Of a stretch of 31,428 bases of DNA, positions 28,570-31,428 are shown one piece after another; position 1 is the first letter of the stretch, and each line of letters starts with the position of its first letter. The stretch spans positions 1 to 31,428 of IMG/VR virus record IMGVR_UViG_3300031227_000253; one strand, written 5' to 3'. Both the position numbers and the translations under genes were made by a program. The DNA is from a virus. The notes beneath the pieces were generated by a model, which was not told the origin of the DNA, did no database searches, and worked only from the letters and a program-made list of their open reading frames with translations.

Positions 28570-29547
28570 CTATGGGATATGTAGGGGTTCACTATCTATC
28601 ATTCCTTTTATGATTTCGTATGCTACTTGTGGAACTATGGCGTTTCCTAAACATTTAAGTCTGTCCACCCGCTTGGGTACCCCATTAGCCACTCTACCCA
28701 CGTTGGGTTCAGGGAGCCACCCATTGTTTTCGCTACATCGTGGAGCTGCGCCCCGTGACTCACGCCCTGTTTGCTCGTTCTTTTCCACCCCGTTGATGTC
28801 TGCTCTGCCATTACCGCCCCGCCCGATACGTCTTTCACGCTCGGTGTTGGCCACATCTTGACCGCCCACGTTAAATCTTTCTGGTTTTGGCTCTCGTAAT
28901 ATTTCCCTGCCGTATCCTCGTTGCCGTGAGGCCGTGGTGTTGTCGCAGTTGGCCACAATCCAGACCCTGTCTCTTCTATGTGGGGCGTCTTTGGCGCAAG
29001 CTGGAATAATAATCGGTTGGACGGTGTAACCTTCGCTTTCCAAGTCAGAAACACAATCGTCGAGCGCCATACGGACGAAGCCAGCAACATTTTCACCAAG
29101 CACCCAACGGGGTCGGGCTTCTTTGATAATTCTAAACATTTCCGGCCAGAGCGCACGGTCATCTGTATTGCCTTTTCGCTTCCCGGCAACGCTGAAAGGT
29201 TGGCAAGGAAATCCCCCTGTAAGCAACCAGCAGTCTTTCCATTTTGTTCCGTCGAAGGTGAAGATGTCGGGGATGATTGGGATTGCTTGACTGCTATCGG
29301 TAAAGGTCTGTGGAGATTGATACCCTCTTTTGCTTTCCTGTCCCTTCTCTTTGTCCACCCTTCCAAACTCTCGTTTATCACTCCATCCAATCCCCTTGGG
29401 GTCGGCCACATACGCCCCGAAGTTCTTGGCGAGGACTTTTTGACAATATTCGTCTTTTTCACAAAACACCACCGTTTTTATACCTAACCACCTGCAAGCT
29501 AAAGCAAAACCGCCAATACCTGAAAATAAATCTATATGACATTTCAC
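28570..29547 (-). CDS. C5-cytosine DNA methyltransferase (Dcm-like)
   Basis: This protein of about 325 residues carries the main Dcm motifs: I DLFSGIGGFALA, IV GGFPCQPFS (catalytic C115), VI GENVAG, VIII HRRDRVWIVAN, and IX/X LKCLGNAIVPQVAYEI. The target-recognition part is short and low in conserved residues, and that DNA also carries a long second frame. It methylates cytosine at C5. It starts at a GTG overlapping the zinc microprotein stop as GTGA (29547), or at the GTG just before. Confidence 0.92.
   Translation of the reverse strand: MKCHIDLFSGIGGFALACRWLGIKTVVFCEKDEYCQKVLAKNFGAYVADPKGIGWSDKREFGRVDKEKGQESKRGYQSPQTFTDSSQAIPIIPDIFTFDGTKWKDCWLLTGGFPCQPFSVAGKRKGNTDDRALWPEMFRIIKEARPRWVLGENVAGFVRMALDDCVSDLESEGYTVQPIIIPACAKDAPHRRDRVWIVANCDNTTASRQRGYGREILREPKPERFNVGGQDVANTERERRIGRGGNGRADINGVEKNEQTGRESRGAAPRCSENNGWLPEPNVGRVANGVPKRVDRLKCLGNAIVPQVAYEIIKGMIDSEPLHIP
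28647..29462 (-). CDS. Long overlapping second frame inside the cytosine methyltransferase gene
   Basis: A 271-codon frame with no stop runs inside the methyltransferase gene in another frame of the same strand. Its product contains GLWPTATTPRPHGNE, KMWPTPSVKDVSGG and SLNPTWVEWLMGYPSGWTD. I recall this WPTP...LNPxWVEWLMG-x-P-x-GWT pattern from proteins annotated in phages and bacteria. Here each piece is the shifted reading of a Dcm element (VANT.. gives WPTP..; NVGRVANGVPKRVDR gives TWVEWLMGYPSGWTD). It may be a real overprinted gene, or a conserved shadow that has been annotated elsewhere by mistake. No clear ribosome site is seen. Confidence 0.3.
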   Translation of the reverse strand: MKKTNIVKKSSPRTSGRMWPTPRGLDGVINESLEGWTKRRDRKAKEGINLHRPLPIAVKQSQSSPTSSPSTEQNGKTAGCLQGDFLANLSALPGSEKAIQMTVRSGRKCLELSKKPDPVGCLVKMLLASSVWRSTIVFLTWKAKVTPSNRLLFQLAPKTPHIEETGSGLWPTATTPRPHGNEDTAGKYYESQNQKDLTWAVKMWPTPSVKDVSGGAVMAEQTSTGWKRTSKQGVSHGAQLHDVAKTMGGSLNPTWVEWLMGYPSGWTDLNV

Positions 29548-29762
29548 CACGGCTTCCTTTTATCTTTCTTGGCTTCTGTGTATTTTTTAAATTGTTGTAT
29601 ACTTTCGGTTTCCCACCAGTCACAATGTTTGGTAAAGCCACACTCCGCACAGCTAATATACTCACCCTCAATCCAAATCCACGCTTTCTTATCTTTCGGC
29701 AAAAGTTCTTTACACGAAACACAGGGGCAAAATTGTTCATAATTACAATGTGGGCAGTTCAC
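29544..29762 (-). CDS. 72-residue zinc-binding microprotein
   Basis: This starts with GTG at 29762 and contains CPHC, CPCVSC and CAECG...HCDWW, two zinc sites in 72 residues, then a lysine-rich tail. It overlaps the cytosine methyltransferase start by GTGA, implying coupled translation. Function is unknown; it could modulate the methyltransferase next to it. Confidence 0.7.
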   Translation of the reverse strand: MNCPHCNYEQFCPCVSCKELLPKDKKAWIWIEGEYISCAECGFTKHCDWWETESIQQFKKYTEAKKDKRKPW

Positions 29763-29796
29763 GCCGCCCCCGTTTGGTGGAGTTGTTGTTTTAAGG

Positions 29797-29988
29797 TCAC
29801 GCTATCCACCACGTCTTTGTTTTATCGCCCTTTAATCTTTTTCCCTCGACTTCATTATTCAAAAAAGGCGCTCTCAAGTACCTATCGCCGCAAGATATTC
29901 CGCAGAGCATTGCTTCACGCTTAACAACTTCGGTGCGGACGGGCTGATACTCTTCTACAATCTGATATACGATGTCTTTCTGGCTCAT
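29797..29988 (-). CDS. 63-residue possible winged-helix protein
   Basis: This small protein has a helix (DIVYQIVEEYQPVRTEVV), a second helix region (KREAMLCGISCGDRYLR) and a basic hairpin-like end (VEGKRLKGDKTKTWW). The pattern suits a minimal winged helix. DNA binding is plausible, not shown. An AGGGGGT site precedes the ATG. Confidence 0.6.
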   Translation of the reverse strand: MSQKDIVYQIVEEYQPVRTEVVKREAMLCGISCGDRYLRAPFLNNEVEGKRLKGDKTKTWWIA

Positions 29989-29999
29989 AGTTTACCCCC

Positions 30000-30200
30000 T
30001 TAAAAATCGCTTTCGCTTCTTTTTTTATCTGACTTTCCAATTGAGCATAGTTTAACAACTCGTTCAAACTGTACCACAAGCATTTTTCCACAATGCTTGC
30101 AAGGCAAGTTGAATAGCGAACCTCCATAATATTCTGCGTTAGTAAAAGCAACTTCTCGGATACAATCACCTTTCCCACAATAAGAACATTTATCTTTCAT
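30000..30200 (-). CDS. 66-residue zinc-ribbon protein
   Basis: The protein has CSYCGKGDC (5-13) and CKHCGK (34-39), a two-knuckle zinc ribbon, then a basic C-terminus. An excellent AGGAGGT site precedes the ATG at 30200. A longer frame in a different register covers much of the same DNA but lacks a ribosome site and sensible composition, so this one is preferred. Confidence 0.72.
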   Translation of the reverse strand: MKDKCSYCGKGDCIREVAFTNAEYYGGSLFNLPCKHCGKMLVVQFERVVKLCSIGKSDKKRSESDF

Positions 30201-30252
30201 AATCTACCTCCTGGTTATCTCGCAAGTAACTCTCGTACCCTTTTATTACGGT

Positions 30253-30358
30253 ATGGCTCGGCAGGATTTGAACCTGCTTTGGTTGAACCGTAACGATTTA
30301 CCCTCATTCTGTCAACCTTGAGGTAGTCAGCGTTTTCACCTTGCAACGCCACGAGCCA
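30253..30358 (-). tRNA. tRNA-like gene of unusual length (106 bases), isotype not assigned
   Basis: The acceptor stem is perfect (TGGCTCG with CGAGCCA) and extends three pairs beyond the usual seven (GTA/TAC). The T-arm is perfect (GCAGG, loop TTCAAAT, CCTGC) and adjoins the acceptor strand as in real tRNAs. Position 8 is T, and a D-arm GCGT...ACGC with a GG in the loop follows. The remaining 51 bases are too long for a normal anticodon arm plus variable loop. They instead allow CCTCA/TGAGG and GGTTGA/TCAACC pairings that interlock, plus a GTAA-ATCG-TTAC hairpin. No anticodon is certain. No CCA is encoded. Confidence 0.6.
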
Positions 30359-30369
30359 TACTCCTTTAG

Positions 30370-30735
30370 TTAATACGGTACATTCTCTTTAACCCACTTA
30401 ATTAAACTCTGTATTTGGGTTATCCTCGAAGCAAGCGCGTCAATCATCCTCTGTAATCCCTTGTAGTTCTGCTCATACTTGATATATGTCTCGTAGTAGC
30501 CATAGACCTCTTTTTTGTGGTTCTCTGGCGTGTCAGCCCGAAGCATAAGCAGTTGTTTCTCAATACTCGCCTTGCGGTATGCCGCTTCACTTTGATGTGG
30601 TGTCAAGAGGATAAATAGAGCGTGTTTTGCCTCGCCAAAAGACTTCCGGGTGTCGTAATATGTCTGGCACAAATCACGCTGCTCTCCAGATACTTCACTC
30701 AATTCTTTTTGTACTTCGACAAAATCTAAGCTCAT
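30370..30735 (-). CDS. 121-residue hypothetical coiled-coil protein
   Basis: This all-helical protein begins SLDFVEVQKELSEVSGEQRD and ends in a coiled coil (LQRMIDALASRITQIQSLI). Proteins of this kind sit next to single-strand annealing genes in many phages. The start is the ATG at 30735 behind GAGGAG, two bases after the upstream stop. The tRNA-like gene follows 12 bases downstream, so it may be cut out of this transcript. Confidence 0.62.
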   Translation of the reverse strand: MSLDFVEVQKELSEVSGEQRDLCQTYYDTRKSFGEAKHALFILLTPHQSEAAYRKASIEKQLLMLRADTPENHKKEVYGYYETYIKYEQNYKGLQRMIDALASRITQIQSLIKWVKENVPY

Positions 30736-30737
30736 AG

Positions 30738-31418
30738 TCAACTCCTCACTGGCGTAACCGACTTCTTCCTACCGCTTGCGCCAGGAACATTAAAGGCTTC
30801 TTTAGTTACTTCCGCTTCCTTGTTGAGAGCAGTTTGGTCCGGCATCATAAATTTACGGGGAAGTAGATCCTCGTTGATTACAACGGCAGAATAAGAGTAA
30901 TAGGTAGCTGATATACCTTCTGTCTTTTGCACTCTTGGCGCAGCAACCGTCGCTACTGTGATTTCTTTTTCTTCTCTCAAGAGTTCAGCCTTTTCCGGCT
31001 TGCCCTTTGCCTCGGCTGCCTTTGCTCTTTTTTCAAGTGCTTCTTTTTTCTTTCTGGCTTCGGCGTCGAGTTTTGCCTGTGCTGCCCTCTCGATACGTTT
31101 CTGTTCTTCCTCGTAGCCCGCTCTTCCGTCGCTCAAAAGTGTTTTTGCTTGAGCGAGATATTCCCTCGGCGGTTTAAAAAGAGCCGTCAATGCCTTTCTT
31201 GCTATATTGAGGGGGACACTTATTGTCTTATACTCTACTTCAACGATTTTCTGTCTCCTTGCTACTTCTTGTAGCAATGCTCCCGCCCCGTCGTAGTCCT
31301 GTTGTGATTTGATTACGACTGCCTTTGCCTTGTCCAAAACGACTATTGCCTGTTTCGTTTCCTCTTGTACCGGCTCGGTGTTAATTGGTCTTACTTCGAT
31401 TGCCTGTGCTGTGTCCAT
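30738..31418 (-). CDS. 226-residue early coiled-coil protein, recombination-neighbourhood type
   Basis: The protein has the layout of a widespread phage family of unknown function: an N-terminal helical domain (AIVVLDKAKAVVIKSQQDYD...LLQEVARRQKIVEVEYK), then a long Lys/Glu/Ala coiled coil (about 105-150). A small C-terminal domain follows a proline/valine linker (VAAPRVQKTEGISATYYSY). Such genes often lie beside RecT- or ERF-type annealing genes, which may be just outside this window. The ATG at 31418 follows GAGGGAAG at the window edge. Confidence 0.68.
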   Translation of the reverse strand: MDTAQAIEVRPINTEPVQEETKQAIVVLDKAKAVVIKSQQDYDGAGALLQEVARRQKIVEVEYKTISVPLNIARKALTALFKPPREYLAQAKTLLSDGRAGYEEEQKRIERAAQAKLDAEARKKKEALEKRAKAAEAKGKPEKAELLREEKEITVATVAAPRVQKTEGISATYYSYSAVVINEDLLPRKFMMPDQTALNKEAEVTKEAFNVPGASGRKKSVTPVRS

Positions 31419-31428
31419 TACTTCCCTC

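Noticed and set aside
29459-29740. 93-codon minus-strand frame overlapping the zinc microprotein at 29544-29762
   Set aside because: It crosses the start of the cytosine methyltransferase, has no ribosome site, and competes with a frame rich in zinc motifs.
29310-29924. 204-codon plus-strand frame opposite the methyltransferase and small genes
   Set aside because: It looks like an antisense shadow; no motif, promoter or ribosome site supports it.
29921-30178. 85-codon minus-strand frame overlapping the zinc-ribbon gene at 30000-30200
   Set aside because: It lacks a ribosome site, its composition is unlike a protein domain, and the overlapping frame has a clear zinc ribbon and an AGGAGGT site.
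1-31428. CRISPR arrays, insertion sequences or transposase genes
   Set aside because: No regularly spaced repeats and no transposase-like protein were seen; the repeats present are amidase fragments.

Overview
The window is part of the genome of a tailed double-stranded DNA phage, or of a prophage carried on a contig. Every gene I can support lies on the minus strand, so transcription runs from position 31428 down to 1. Genes are packed tightly, often with 4-base ATGA or GTGA start/stop overlaps, and most have a clear AGGAG-type ribosome binding site. TGA acts as a normal stop. The head genes combine a Mu-like set (DUF935 portal fused to a MuF domain, gpI-like protease/scaffold, DUF1320 connector, gpG-like tail-completion protein) with a lambda-like decoration protein and gpE-like capsid protein and a PBSX-type terminase. 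I see no integrase, repressor or DNA polymerase, so lifestyle is open. The host cannot be read directly. A heptosyltransferase-type (GT9) gene pair weakly hints at a diderm bacterium, and the many small Cys-rich proteins suggest an uncultivated lineage.

Layout in transcription order. (1) 31.4-27.5 kb, early region: a coiled-coil protein, a tRNA-like element, several zinc-ribbon microproteins, a C5-cytosine DNA methyltransferase whose gene carries a long second reading frame, and a DPPF-class DNA methyltransferase. A promoter with a structured leader and terminator then precedes a replication initiator. (2) 27.5-21.2 kb: small genes, a membrane-anchored N-acetylmuramoyl-alanine amidase with partial copies nearby, a PAPS-reductase-family protein, a NinG-like nuclease, a secreted protein with DnaJ-type Cys repeats, and a YezD-like protein. 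(3) 21.25-13.5 kb, packaging and head: a second promoter followed directly by an intrinsic terminator, then TerS, TerL, portal-MuF, a 30-residue membrane peptide, a zinc ribbon, protease/scaffold, decoration protein and major capsid protein. (4) 13.5-1.8 kb: an accessory island of about 11.5 kb inserted between the major capsid gene and the head-tail connector gene. (5) 1.9 kb to the left edge: connector, tail completion, probable tail terminator, a Cys-rich protein, and the start of the next gene.

The island is the most unusual part. In transcription order it holds a short protein whose domain recurs fused to a tandem two-domain GT9 glycosyltransferase, and a glutamyl-tRNA-synthetase-like enzyme lacking the anticodon domain, with apparent substitutions at glutamate-binding positions. 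Next come two virion-surface-like proteins, a HAD phosphatase, a clan GH-A glycoside hydrolase, three small SAM methyltransferases and a ParB-like/methyltransferase fusion. It ends with a membrane protein, a second GT9 enzyme, another methyltransferase, a zinc microprotein and a cupin. Such genes are typical of surface-polysaccharide clusters, but here they share one tightly overlapping operon with virion genes. My inference is that they make or modify a glycan on the particle or on the host surface late in infection.

Both promoters I recognise are followed at once by intrinsic terminators placed before the first gene. This suggests control by attenuation or antitermination, or short stand-alone RNAs. 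No stretch longer than about 300 bases lacks a gene; the longest, at 27493-27674, is the structured leader and promoter.
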